The notes beneath the pieces are model-generated. The model ran no database searches. It had not been told where the DNA came from and was given only the letters and a program-made list of their open reading frames with translations. Made by a program: the position numbers and the translations under genes. From Galactobacillus timonensis (GTDB taxonomy: Bacteria; Bacillota_I; Bacilli_A; Erysipelotrichales; Erysipelotrichaceae): DNA of 64,000 nt. The stretch lies in contig NZ_LT964739.1 in NCBI RefSeq assembly GCF_900240265.1, positions 1,540,304 to 1,604,303 of the forward strand, written 5' to 3'. Positions within the stretch are counted from its first letter, which is position 1; every line of letters begins with the position of its first letter. Positions 1-8,271 of the stretch are shown here, one piece after another.

Positions 1-582
1 AATTTCTATGAAGGCATTACCGGCGGCAAGCTTGGCTACAGCGAAAGCGGCGGCTACGGTATCAGCGCAAGTGCCGAGAAGGACGGGACACGTCTGATTG
101 CGGTCGTGCTTGGTGAGGAAAGTGCGGATGCGGCCTACGCTGATATCAAGGCACTGTTTGATTACGGCTTCAGCAGCTACCAGACGGTTACGATCCGGAA
201 GGATGACATTCCTTCGCAGACGATTGCGATCCGTGATGGTACGCGCAAGTCGGCAGATGTCATTCTGTCGGCGGACAGCGATTTCTCGATTCTGATGAAA
301 GTAACTGATACAACCCCGGAGCTGACGGCGGAAATTCAGGTGGAAAACTCCGACAGCAACGATCCGGATGCGATAACGGGAAAGGTTGTGTTCTATCTCA
401 ACGGACAGGAAGCCGGATCCGTCGATGCGGCGAAGGAAGTCGTTACCTATGAGCGCAATACCCAATCAGGCATTGACAGTATGACGATCTATGACTGGGT
501 ATGTATCGTTGTGCTGGCGCTGACGATGCTGTATCCGGTATTGAAGCGGTTCTCGGATTTCCTGAAGCCGCCGGGAGAATAA
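1..582 (+). CDS. D-alanyl-D-alanine carboxypeptidase (PBP5/6 type), 3' part only
   Basis: The reading frame is open from the first base and runs to a TAA at 580-582, leaving 193 residues, so the N-terminal SxxK and SxN motifs lie outside the window. The visible part starts with the block around the third penicillin-binding motif (GGKLGYSE), followed by a typical core strand ending IAVVLG. It continues into a beta-rich C-terminal domain and ends with one hydrophobic segment and a basic tail, consistent with membrane anchoring on the outer face. The family trims the terminal D-Ala from peptidoglycan stem peptides. The usual KTG triad reads KLG here. Peptidase S11 membership is fairly sure; activity is not. 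Confidence 0.8.
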   Translation, partial: NFYEGITGGKLGYSESGGYGISASAEKDGTRLIAVVLGEESADAAYADIKALFDYGFSSYQTVTIRKDDIPSQTIAIRDGTRKSADVILSADSDFSILMKVTDTTPELTAEIQVENSDSNDPDAITGKVVFYLNGQEAGSVDAAKEVVTYERNTQSGIDSMTIYDWVCIVVLALTMLYPVLKRFSDFLKPPGE

Positions 583-601
583 AAAACAAGGAGAAGAGAA
601 A

Positions 602-946
602 ATGAAACGACTGTTTAGTGGCTGGCTGATCAATGTAATCTGCCTGTGGGTTCTGGACCTGCTGTTTGATTCGATCGCCTTTCCTTCGACGGGGCCGCTG
701 TTGTTGGCGGCTCTGGTACTCGGTATTCTGAATGCGACCCTGAAGCCTTTGCTGAAGCTGCTGTCGCTGCCGGCGACGATTTTGACGCTGGGCCTGTTTT
801 CGATTGTCATTGATGGTCTGATTCTTCATATTGCCCTGCGTCTTGGCGGGGCAGCTTCGGTTCCGGGGTTCTGGACGACGCTGCTGGCGGCGGTGTTTCT
901 GAGCATTCTCAATGGCGCCGTGTCGCGCCTGATTAAGGACGAGTGA
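602..946 (+). CDS. Phage holin family 4 / YvlD-like small membrane protein
   Basis: A 114-residue protein made almost entirely of four hydrophobic segments separated by short polar turns, with the NATLKPLLKLLSLPATILTLG block typical of the YvlD/Mycobacterial-holin-like superfamily (Pfam Phage_holin_4_2). Despite the name these are chromosomal membrane proteins, often associated with envelope stress, and no phage genes are nearby. An AAGGAG ribosome site precedes the ATG. Its stop codon overlaps the next start (TGATG), so the two genes are probably translationally coupled. The exact function is unknown. Confidence 0.8.
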   Translation: MKRLFSGWLINVICLWVLDLLFDSIAFPSTGPLLLAALVLGILNATLKPLLKLLSLPATILTLGLFSIVIDGLILHIALRLGGAASVPGFWTTLLAAVFLSILNGAVSRLIKDE

Positions 947-1731
947 TGGCAGACCATATTTGTTTCTTTGATCTGGATGGGACGCTGTTTTCCCATGCGT
1001 CGGACTCGATTCCTTCTTCGACGCTGCGTTCGCTTTCACTGCTGCAGAAAAACGGGATTCCGATTGTTCTGGCAACGGGCCGTCACTTTGCGGAGCTTGG
1101 GCAGCTGGAGCCGTCGGCTTCGATTCCCTTTGATGCATGGATCATGTTGACGGGGGCATATATCACCGATGCAGGTAAACGCTGCATCGCGTCGGCGGAA
1201 ATCGGTGAAGAAAACATGGTTGTTCTGACTGACTGGCTCAACGGTCATGGCTATTCCTATATCGTTGTTGAGGAAGAGGTGAACTACATGAATTCGCACT
1301 CTGCGCTTGCCAGGCAGGTTCAGGCTTCGATTCATACGGCACTGTTTCCGGTGATGGATGTGAGCCGGATCCATTCGCATCCCGTCTATCAGCTGACGGT
1401 TTTTGCGCCATGGAGTGTGGCGGAGGAACTGATGCGGCTGGTGCCTTCGGTGCGTGCGAGTCAATGGCATTCCAGCGCGTTCGACCTGTCTTCCGTAAAA
1501 GCGGGCAAGGGCGATGCGCTGCGGAAGGTGTGTGATTATTTCCATGTGCCGGTTTCAGGGTCCTTTGCCTTTGGCGATAACAACAATGATCTCGACATGC
1601 TCAGAGCGGCCGGTACCGGGATTGCGATGGGTAATGGTTCACCTGGTGCCAAGCAGGCTGCGGATTATGTGACGGATGATATTGATGCAGACGGCATTGA
1701 GCATGCGCTGCTGCATTTTGGTTTGATATGA
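946..1731 (+). CDS. HAD superfamily Cof-type phosphatase
   Basis: A 261-residue haloacid dehalogenase-type hydrolase. Motif I is DLDGT at residues 9-13 with the nucleophilic aspartate first, motif II is the ATGR region, and motif IV is the GDNNNDLDML block near the C-terminus, followed by the AMGNGSPGAKQAADYVT tail typical of Cof/YidA-like sugar-phosphate or nucleotide phosphatases. The ATG at 946 overlaps the upstream stop; an in-frame GTG lies directly before it at 943 and is less likely. The substrate cannot be predicted. Confidence 0.88.
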   Translation: MADHICFFDLDGTLFSHASDSIPSSTLRSLSLLQKNGIPIVLATGRHFAELGQLEPSASIPFDAWIMLTGAYITDAGKRCIASAEIGEENMVVLTDWLNGHGYSYIVVEEEVNYMNSHSALARQVQASIHTALFPVMDVSRIHSHPVYQLTVFAPWSVAEELMRLVPSVRASQWHSSAFDLSSVKAGKGDALRKVCDYFHVPVSGSFAFGDNNNDLDMLRAAGTGIAMGNGSPGAKQAADYVTDDIDADGIEHALLHFGLI

Positions 1732-1745
1732 GAGGATGATGAACG

Positions 1746-2201
1746 ATGCGTACAGTAATTCAAAGGGTATCTGAGGCTTCGGTGACGATTGATGGCCATG
1801 TGCATGGCGATATCGGCAGGGGTTATATGATTCTGGTCGGCTTTGAGGATGCGGATACGGAAGAAATCGTACGTGCCATGTGTGCCAAGATATCGAAGCT
1901 GCGCATTTTTGATGATGATGCTGGAAAGATGAACCGTTCGATTCTTGATGTGCAGGGGGCGATTCTTTCGATTTCGCAGTTTACGCTCTACGCCGACTGC
2001 CGCAAAGGCAACCGCCCGAGCTTTTCCGGTTCCGGATCCCCTGTGCATGCCGAGGCGCTGTATCATTACTTCAATGATCAGCTGCGGTATCTGACAATTC
2101 CGGTGGAAGAAGGCATCTTCGGGGCGGATATGAAGGTGCGGCTGCTGAATGATGGGCCGGTGACGATCGTACTCGACTCGAAGGAGATTGTGCATGGGTG
2201 A
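1746..2201 (+). CDS. dtd: D-aminoacyl-tRNA deacylase
   Basis: A 151-residue protein matching the DTD family over its full length. It removes D-amino acids (and mischarged glycine) from tRNA in the cytoplasm. Visible hallmarks are the N-terminal MRTVIQRVSEASV strand, the SQFTLYAD motif around residues 78-85, the GNRPSF stretch and the C-terminal NDGPVT motif carrying the cross-subunit Gly-cisPro pair. It starts 14 bp after the HAD gene with a GAGGATGA site and overlaps the folD start by 8 bp, so it belongs to the same transcription unit. Confidence 0.96.
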   Translation: MRTVIQRVSEASVTIDGHVHGDIGRGYMILVGFEDADTEEIVRAMCAKISKLRIFDDDAGKMNRSILDVQGAILSISQFTLYADCRKGNRPSFSGSGSPVHAEALYHYFNDQLRYLTIPVEEGIFGADMKVRLLNDGPVTIVLDSKEIVHG

Positions 2202-3063
2202 AATTATTTACGGAGACGAGCTTTCCCGTGAACTGAAAGCCGCAATGAAAGTGAAGATTGAAGGCCTGGTGAAGGATGGAAAACGGGTTCCGTGTCTTGC
2301 CGTGATCCTGGTTGGCGATAATCCTGCTTCACTTTCCTATGTGCGGGGCAAGGAGAAGGCGTGCCGGGAAGTCGGCATTGAAAGCCGCATGCTTCATCTT
2401 CCGCAAACGGCGAGCCAGCAGGAAGTGGAAGAGGCAGTATTGTCCTGCAGTGAAGATCCCGGTGTGGACGGGATTCTGGTTCAACTGCCGTTACCGAAGG
2501 GGCTGAATCCGCAGGCGGTCATTCATAAAGTGGACCCGAGCAAGGATGTGGATGGGCTTCATCCCCTCAATCTCGCGGCACTTTACGATAATGAACGGGG
2601 CTTTCGGCCCTGTACGCCGCTTGGCGTGATGGAGCTGCTGAAACGGATGGGCTGCGATCCCGATGGGAAACATGCCGTCGTTCTGGGACGCAGCAGTCTG
2701 GTCGGTACACCGGTTGCGCGGCTGCTGCTGAATGCCAATGCGACGGTAACGATGTGCCACAGTCATACGCATGATCTTGCCGCAATTACGCGCCAGGCCG
2801 ATATTCTTGTCGCGGCCATCGGGAGAGAAAAGTTCGTGAAGGCGGACATGGTCAAGGAAGGTGCATACGTCATTGATGTGGGCATCAATCGGATGGCCGA
2901 CGGACATCTGTGCGGCGATGTTGACTTTGATGCGGTGCTTCCGAAAGCGGCGGCCATTACGCCGGTTCCCAGGGGCGTAGGTCCGATGACGATTGCGATG
3001 CTGCTGCACAATACGCTGCAGGCATATCAGTGGAGGTTGGCTGATGAATACGTGGGATTATGA
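2194..3063 (+). CDS. folD: Bifunctional methylenetetrahydrofolate dehydrogenase/cyclohydrolase
   Basis: A 289-residue FolD, which interconverts 5,10-methylene-, methenyl- and 10-formyl-tetrahydrofolate using NADP. The active-site Tyr49 and Lys53 are present in SYVRGKEKAC, followed by the DGILVQLPLP block, PCTPLGV and the nucleotide-binding GRSSLVGTPVA sequence. The C-terminus has the family motif TPVPRGVGPMTIAML. The ATG at 2194 is preferred because AAGGAG lies at 2181-2186; an in-frame TTG at 2188 is closer to that site. It overlaps dtd by 8 bp and the next gene by 20 bp. Confidence 0.97.
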   Translation: MGEIIYGDELSRELKAAMKVKIEGLVKDGKRVPCLAVILVGDNPASLSYVRGKEKACREVGIESRMLHLPQTASQQEVEEAVLSCSEDPGVDGILVQLPLPKGLNPQAVIHKVDPSKDVDGLHPLNLAALYDNERGFRPCTPLGVMELLKRMGCDPDGKHAVVLGRSSLVGTPVARLLLNANATVTMCHSHTHDLAAITRQADILVAAIGREKFVKADMVKEGAYVIDVGINRMADGHLCGDVDFDAVLPKAAAITPVPRGVGPMTIAMLLHNTLQAYQWRLADEYVGL

Positions 3064-3262
3064 TCTTGGCTCCATTGTTGAAATGAAAAAGGAACATCCC
3101 TGCCACAAGTCTAAATACTGGAAGGTGATCCGCATGGGCGGCGACATCAAGATCAAATGCGAAGGCTGCGGCGCCATCGTCATGTTTCCGAGACATGAGT
3201 TTGAACATAAGCTGAAGAAGGTTATTATCAAAGGCGATGCTTCAAATCAAAGTGATATATAA
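3044..3262 (+). CDS. DUF951 family protein
   Basis: A 72-residue protein that matches the DUF951 family of Firmicutes: an N-terminal DLGSIVEMKKEHPC stretch, a central W-x-V-x-R-x-G-x-DI core and a CEGCG cysteine pair followed by FPRHEFE. The cysteines suggest a zinc-ribbon-like fold, and the family is commonly found beside ychF, as here. GGAGG at 3032-3036 fixes the start; longer in-frame versions would lie inside folD. The function is not known. Confidence 0.88.
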   Translation: MNTWDYDLGSIVEMKKEHPCHKSKYWKVIRMGGDIKIKCEGCGAIVMFPRHEFEHKLKKVIIKGDASNQSDI

Positions 3263-3289
3263 TAGGCCGGGTTTGAGAGAGGAAGAAGT

Positions 3290-4390
3290 ATGTCATTAAC
3301 TGCAGGTATTGTCGGACTTCCGAATGTCGGCAAGTCGACGCTGTTCAACGCGATTACAAACAGTCAGGTTCTGGCGGAAAACTATCCGTTTGCGACGATC
3401 CAGCCGAACGTCGGTGTCGTTGAAGTTCCGGATGAGCGGATGACGAATCTGGTGAAGATTTTTCAGCCGCAGAGAACGATCTATACGACATTTGAATTTA
3501 CAGATATCGCCGGCCTTGTCAAAGGTGCGTCCAAGGGTGAGGGTCTTGGCAACCAGTTCCTTGCCAATATCCGTGAGACGAATGCGATCATCCATGTTGT
3601 CCGCTGCTTCGATGATCCGGACATTGAGCACGTCGAGGGATCGGTCGATCCGGTCCGCGACATTGAGGAAATCAATCTGGAGCTGTGTCTGGCCGATCTG
3701 GAGACGGTAGAGAACCGGATTGCCAAGGTCATGCGCAAGGCGCAGACCAAGGAAAAGGATGCGGTCAGTGAGTATGAGACGCTGAAGAAGCTGAAGACGG
3801 CTCTGGAAGCCGGTACGCCGGTCCGTCTGCTGGAACTCAGCGACAAGGATCGGGAATATATCCGCAACTATTCGCTGCTGACAGCGAAGCCGGTTATCTA
3901 CGTTGCCAATATGAGCGATGAAGAGGTTACGGATCCCTCCAGCAACAAATACTTCAATGCCGTCAAGGCATTTGCGGACAAGGAAGGCAGCGCCTGCATC
4001 GCGATCTGTGCCAAGATGGAAGAAGAACTTTCTGGCATGAGCCGCGAAGAGAAGGAAGCATTCCTGGAGGATCTTGGCGTCAAGACTTCGGGCCTGGATC
4101 AGATCATTCAGGCAGCCTACCATCTGCTCGGTCTGCGTACGTTCTTTACGGTCGGCGGGCCGGAGTGCAGAGCCTGGACATTCCATGAAGGAATGAAGGC
4201 GCCGCAGTGTGCCGGCATTATTCATACCGACTTTGAGAAGGGGTTCATCCGGGCCGAAGTGTACAGCTATGACGATCTGATGCAGTACGGTACGGAGCAG
4301 AGCGTCAAGGAGCACGGAAAGATGCGTCTGGAAGGCAAGGACTATCTGATGCAGGATGGCGATATTGTGTTCTTCCGTTTCAATGTCTGA
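3290..4390 (+). CDS. ychF: Redox-regulated ATPase/ribosome-associated YchF (Obg-like)
   Basis: A 366-residue P-loop protein. The G1 motif GLPNVGKST is at residues 9-17, G3 is [16 protein letters not shown], and the G4 position reads NMSDEE rather than NKxD, which is the YchF/OLA1 feature that shifts specificity from GTP to ATP. A coiled-coil insert follows the G domain, and a C-terminal TGS domain ends [10 protein letters not shown]. The family binds ribosomes and modulates translation and oxidative stress response. A TATAAT at 3258-3263 and an AGAGGAAG ribosome site precede the ATG, so it may have its own promoter. Confidence 0.97.
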   Translation: MSLTAGIVGLPNVGKSTLFNAITNSQVLAENYPFATIQPNVGVVEVPDERMTNLVKIFQPQRTIYTTFEFTDIAGLVKGASKGEGLGNQFLANIRETNAIIHVVRCFDDPDIEHVEGSVDPVRDIEEINLELCLADLETVENRIAKVMRKAQTKEKDAVSEYETLKKLKTALEAGTPVRLLELSDKDREYIRNYSLLTAKPVIYVANMSDEEVTDPSSNKYFNAVKAFADKEGSACIAICAKMEEELSGMSREEKEAFLEDLGVKTSGLDQIIQAAYHLLGLRTFFTVGGPECRAWTFHEGMKAPQCAGIIHTDFEKGFIRAEVYSYDDLMQYGTEQSVKEHGKMRLEGKDYLMQDGDIVFFRFNV

Positions 4391-4475
4391 GCGACAATTT
4401 GAGCCATTTGCCTGTATTGTGAAAGACGGATGATGCTACAATAAAATCAGAAAAGCAGTGACGGAGGCATAATTT

Positions 4476-4799
4476 ATGAAATTGATTCTTGCCATTGTTT
4501 CCAATGATGACGCATCCAATGTTTCCTCGGCTCTGACGGCGGAGAACTTCTCGGTGACGCGTCTGGCGACGACCGGCGGCTTCCTGCGTGCAGGAAATAC
4601 GACGATGATTGTCGGTACCGATGACGATAAGGTGGATCATTGCATTGAGCTGATCGGTTCGGAATCTAAGCGCCGGACGGAAATCGTTCCATCTACTGCC
4701 AGCTACGATATCGGCCGCTATGCAAGCTTCCCCGTAGAAGTTCAGGTTGGCGGTGCGACGATCTTCGTTCTGGATGTGGAACAGTTCCGCAAGTTATAA
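4476..4799 (+). CDS. Cyclic-di-AMP receptor, DarA/PstA-like (DUF970)
   Basis: A 107-residue PII-like signal protein. Family features are the N-terminal KLILAIVSNDDA strand, the RLATTGGFLRAGNTTMIVG core and the C-terminal VGGATIFVLDVEQFRKL. In Firmicutes these trimeric proteins bind c-di-AMP and relay its level to targets that are still poorly defined. CGGAGG lies 9 bp upstream of the start, and a TACAAT box lies at 4430-4435, so transcription independent of ychF is plausible. A hairpin follows the gene. Confidence 0.93.
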   Translation: MKLILAIVSNDDASNVSSALTAENFSVTRLATTGGFLRAGNTTMIVGTDDDKVDHCIELIGSESKRRTEIVPSTASYDIGRYASFPVEVQVGGATIFVLDVEQFRKL

Positions 4800-4843
4800 G
4801 ACACCAGTCAAAAACACAAGCAATAAAGAATTGAACAAAAAAG

Positions 4844-4880
4844 ATGCCTTCCTGCAGGTTCGGGAAGGCATTTGTTATTC
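4844..4880 (-). terminator. Bidirectional intrinsic terminator between convergent genes
   Basis: ATGCCTTCC (4844-4852) pairs perfectly with GGAAGGCAT (4863-4871). An A-rich tract on the left gives a T run for minus-strand transcripts from the pyridoxamine kinase gene, and TTTGTTATT follows on the plus strand after the c-di-AMP receptor gene. Confidence 0.8.
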
Positions 4881-5705
4881 ACGGGGAAGCGCGTTGATCA
4901 GCAGCGGCAGTGCCCTTTCAAACTCGGTGCCAAACAGAGGCTCACCATGATCCAGAAGTGTAATATGAATCGCTTCCTTCACGAACCGGCTCGCAAGATT
5001 CATGGCATCCATTGCCGGCATGCCGCGCATGCAGGCACCGATGAAGGCTGATGCCCAAAGGTCCCCGGTCCCGTGAAAGGATGCCGGTTCCTTTGCTATG
5101 GCACACTTTTCATATCCGCCATCCCCGGAAGATAGAAGGGTCGCGATTTCACCGTTTTCCGTATCGATGCCGGTAAGAATCACTGTGCCGTCGCAGATGG
5201 AAGCGAGCTTTTTCAGAAGCTGCTGATACTGCGGATCACTGAAATCTTCGCGATAGGACGTACCGGTAAGAAAGCACGCCTCCGTGAGGTTGGGACAGAT
5301 GATCGTCGCTTTTGTAAGAATGGTGCAGAGTGTTTTCGGAAAGTCTTCATCAATGCCCCGGTACAGCCTTCCATGATCGCCGAAGGCCGGGTCAATGAGG
5401 ATTGGGATCTTGTTTCCAAAGGCAACGATGACTTCCTGCGCAACGTTGACTGCGGCTGTGCTGCCAAGATACCCAATGTAGATGGCATCGAAAGTGATGC
5501 CGTTTTCTTTCCAGCTGCGAAGGATCTCACGGTCCATATCGAGCAGATCCGTGCCGTAGACATTCTTGAATGCGGTATGAGAAGAGAGAACGGCGGTCGG
5601 AAGAACAGCTGCCTCCAGTCCCATGGCTGAAAGAACCGGCAGCGCCTCGGTCAAAGAACATCTGCCTGCACAGGAAAGATCCTGCATCGTAAGTATTCGT
5701 TTCAT
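4875..5705 (-). CDS. Pyridoxamine/pyridoxal kinase
   Basis: A 276-residue ribokinase-fold kinase of the PdxY/PdxK type that phosphorylates pyridoxal, pyridoxamine or pyridoxine with ATP for PLP salvage. The start MKRILTMQDLSCAGRCSL, the FDAIYIGYLGS and DPAFGDHGRLY blocks, the CPNLTEACFLTG motif and the C-terminal FHGTGDLWASAFIGA anion-hole/catalytic Asp motif all fit. It is transcribed divergently from a MocR-type regulator 65 bp away, a common arrangement for regulation of vitamin B6 genes. Confidence 0.93.
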   Translation of the reverse strand: MKRILTMQDLSCAGRCSLTEALPVLSAMGLEAAVLPTAVLSSHTAFKNVYGTDLLDMDREILRSWKENGITFDAIYIGYLGSTAAVNVAQEVIVAFGNKIPILIDPAFGDHGRLYRGIDEDFPKTLCTILTKATIICPNLTEACFLTGTSYREDFSDPQYQQLLKKLASICDGTVILTGIDTENGEIATLLSSGDGGYEKCAIAKEPASFHGTGDLWASAFIGACMRGMPAMDAMNLASRFVKEAIHITLLDHGEPLFGTEFERALPLLINALPRE

Positions 5706-5770
5706 GACTTTACTTTAAGACAGATCTGGTCCTGAGAAAAGTCGGAAATACAGTAAAATGACAGGGTCAG

Positions 5771-6901
5771 ATGAAGAAAGAAGAAGAAAAAGCGTATCTC
5801 AGAGTGTACCGCCAGCTGAAGCAGGCCATCGTTTCCGGCGTATACAAAGAAGAGGAACGTCTGCCGGGGAAACGGGTGCTGAGCGATCAGGAAGGCGTAT
5901 CCCTGATCACCATCGAACATGCCCTTCGCATTCTGCAGGAAGAAGGCTATGTCGAAAGCAGGCAGCGCAGCGGAAGCTTCGTAATCTATCGTGCCGATGA
6001 CTTCTACGGTACACAGGATGAGGAACCTCTGCCCAGCTGGCATGAAGTTCCCTTCCGGAAGGAAGTGTTTCCGCAGTCCGCCTACAATCAGACGCTGCGG
6101 CGGGTACTGGCAGATGATCCCGGCTTTCTTCTTCGCAAGCCGGAGGGACAGGGTCTCATTGAGCTGCGCCAGGAGCTGGTGCGCTATCTTGCCCGCAGCC
6201 GCGGCATGCATGTGACGATGGATCAGATCGTGATCGGCTCGGGTGCCGAGTATCTTTATGCGCTGATCGTTCAGCTGCTTGGAAGAGACAGGATCTATGC
6301 CATCGAGGATCCTTCCTATGAAAAGATAGCGAAAATCTATGAAGCCAACGGCGTCACGATCGAGCGGCTTCCGATGGGAAGAGACGGCATCGTCTCGGAA
6401 GCTCTGAAAAACGCAAAGGCATCCGTTCTTCATATCACTCCGTATGACAGCTATCCCTCAGGCGTTACGGCACTGGCGGGAAAACGGCAGGAATATGTGC
6501 GCTGGGCAATGGAACGTGGCGGCTATCTTGTCGAGGATGACTATGAAAGTGAATTTACCATCTCCTCGAAGCCGGTCGATACGCTGTTTTCCATGGAGCC
6601 GGAACACTCGGTGATCTACATCAATACGTTCAATCGGACCATTTCCCCGTCTCTTCGTGTCGGCTATATGATTCTTCCGCATGACATGGTGGACGAGTTT
6701 CAAAAAAAAGCAGGCTTTTATGCCTGCACGGTTTCCACATTGTCGCAGCTTGTCATTGCCCGGCTGTTAAGCAGCGGTGCCTTTGAGCGTCATATCAATC
6801 GCGTGCGGCGGGAGCGTCGGAAGAACCAGAAGGTTCCGGAATCATCTGAAGCCACTTTCCCCGCAGCAGCCGGATCAGAAACAGGACGCCGCGGGCACTG
6901 A
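5771..6901 (+). CDS. MocR-type GntR regulator with aminotransferase domain, C-terminus replaced
   Basis: A 376-residue frame. Residues 1-75 form a GntR winged helix (YRQLKQAIVSGVY, LPGKRVLSDQ, ITIEHALRILQEEGYVE). Residues 100-345 match a fold-type I aminotransferase domain as in PdxR/GabR, including VGSGAEYLY-like and VEDDYESEF blocks. The lysine that would bind PLP is an arginine in TFNRTISPSLR. Family similarity ends near HINRVRRERRKN, and the last about 30 residues are unrelated and overlap the 3' end of the convergent MATE gene; roughly the last 80-100 residues of the aminotransferase domain are missing. It probably arose by a deletion and may be a degraded regulator of the neighbouring pyridoxamine kinase. 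Confidence 0.78.
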   Translation: MKKEEEKAYLRVYRQLKQAIVSGVYKEEERLPGKRVLSDQEGVSLITIEHALRILQEEGYVESRQRSGSFVIYRADDFYGTQDEEPLPSWHEVPFRKEVFPQSAYNQTLRRVLADDPGFLLRKPEGQGLIELRQELVRYLARSRGMHVTMDQIVIGSGAEYLYALIVQLLGRDRIYAIEDPSYEKIAKIYEANGVTIERLPMGRDGIVSEALKNAKASVLHITPYDSYPSGVTALAGKRQEYVRWAMERGGYLVEDDYESEFTISSKPVDTLFSMEPEHSVIYINTFNRTISPSLRVGYMILPHDMVDEFQKKAGFYACTVSTLSQLVIARLLSSGAFERHINRVRRERRKNQKVPESSEATFPAAAGSETGRRGH

Positions 6902-8222
6902 TTTCCGCCGCCATCGCATACCATGCGCCGGGCAGCCCCATCCACTGCACCAGGAACCAGGCCAGCGTCAGACGGATTCCCCACATCGATACCAGGTTCA
7001 TAAGGAACGGCACCATCGTATCGCCGACACCGCGCAGAGCACCTGCCGTAACGATGCTTGCCGCAAAGAGCGCTTCCACATGAAGCTCAATGCGCAGACA
7101 CTGAACACCCAGTGCCTGTACTTCCGGATCCTGGGTCAGGAATGCAAATACCTGAGGAGCCGCCGCGTACATTACCAGTCCACACGCCGCCATCAGTGCC
7201 ATTCCGAGAATGGCTGCTGTCCAGGCAAAGCGCTTGGCAAGATCACGCCGCCTTGCCCCGGCTGCCTGACCGACGAGTGTCGTCGCCGCGGATCCGATGC
7301 CGTAGCCCGGCAGATAGCAGAAACTTTCCGCCGTGACGGCAAAGCTGTGAGCCGCGATCGAGGCAGCTCCGAGTGGCGATATGATTCTTGTATAGAGAAT
7401 TTGGGCAAAGGAGAGCACCGCCTGTTCCGCCGCCATGGGAACGCCGATATCGAGTGCTTTCTTCAGCGTCTTCTTTTCTACCTTCCAGGAACCTTTTTCT
7501 CTGAGATTCAGAAGCGGCGATTTCACGGCAGCCGCATAGAACATCCCAACTGCCGCAGTGAGATACGCCAGGGCCGTGCCCAGGGCGGCGCCGGTGACGC
7601 CAAGCCCTGCGCCCGGAAGGCGAAGGGAGCCGATCGAAAAACCGGGGAAGATCAGGAACGCATTGAAGACAACGTCGAGGGCACACATCAGGATGCCGAG
7701 GAACGAAGGCGTCTTCATATTTCCTGAGCATTCCAGCATGCTGGCGGCGAGCAGGTACAGCAGACGAACCGGAATGAAGAGTGAAAAGATCAGAAAGTAG
7801 CGGGTCGCATCGGGACGGATGTCCATGTCAGCCTTCATCCATGCCGGAAGATAAAAGGCACACAGGCAGCCGATCGCCGTAAGAATGACGGCAAACAGCA
7901 TGGAGGCGGCAATCGACTGGCGGAAGATGTTTTTGGCACGCTGCGTATCTTTTGCGCCGATGCTCTGGGCAACCTGCACTGAGAAACCAAAGCAGCAGGC
8001 GGTCATCAGACCGCCGAACAGCCAGGTGGAACTTGCGACCAGACCAATGGATGCGGACGCATTGCGCCCCATCTGTCCGACCATGGCACTGTCAATGTAC
8101 TGCATCACGGTTTCTGCGATCTGGGCCAGAATGGCTGGAAGCGCGAGGCGGAAGACAGCGCTCAGCACTTCTTTTTCGGATGGATTTTCAACGTCGAGGA
8201 GTTCGGCAGCAGATTTTTTCAT
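6795..8222 (-). CDS. MATE family efflux transporter
   Basis: A 475-residue multidrug and toxic compound extrusion protein with about 12 hydrophobic segments in two repeats. Repeat one opens with LALPAILAQIAETVMQYIDSAMVGQMG, and repeat two starts near GVPMAAEQAVLSF. Such proteins export cationic compounds using Na+ or H+ gradients. The ATG at 8222 (MKKSAAEL) is chosen because longer versions lack family similarity; ATG 8231 is an alternative. A TATAAT lies 7 bp upstream of 8222 on the minus strand, so the leader would be very short. Its 3' end overlaps the truncated MocR gene. Confidence 0.9.
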   Translation of the reverse strand: MKKSAAELLDVENPSEKEVLSAVFRLALPAILAQIAETVMQYIDSAMVGQMGRNASASIGLVASSTWLFGGLMTACCFGFSVQVAQSIGAKDTQRAKNIFRQSIAASMLFAVILTAIGCLCAFYLPAWMKADMDIRPDATRYFLIFSLFIPVRLLYLLAASMLECSGNMKTPSFLGILMCALDVVFNAFLIFPGFSIGSLRLPGAGLGVTGAALGTALAYLTAAVGMFYAAAVKSPLLNLREKGSWKVEKKTLKKALDIGVPMAAEQAVLSFAQILYTRIISPLGAASIAAHSFAVTAESFCYLPGYGIGSAATTLVGQAAGARRRDLAKRFAWTAAILGMALMAACGLVMYAAAPQVFAFLTQDPEVQALGVQCLRIELHVEALFAASIVTAGALRGVGDTMVPFLMNLVSMWGIRLTLAWFLVQWMGLPGAWYAMAAEISARGVLFLIRLLRGKWLQMIPEPSGSSDAPAARD

Positions 8223-8271
8223 GGATTGCATTATAGTAGGAATAAAGACAAAAAGGGAGGTTATCCTTTCG

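Noticed and set aside
602..946. Prophage signal from the holin-like gene
   Set aside because: The YvlD/holin-4 family is widespread on chromosomes, and no phage structural, lysis or integrase gene is nearby.
5702..6433. A 243-codon minus-strand frame opposite the MocR-type gene
   Set aside because: Shadow of the GntR/aminotransferase frame; its residues have low-complexity composition and no motif.
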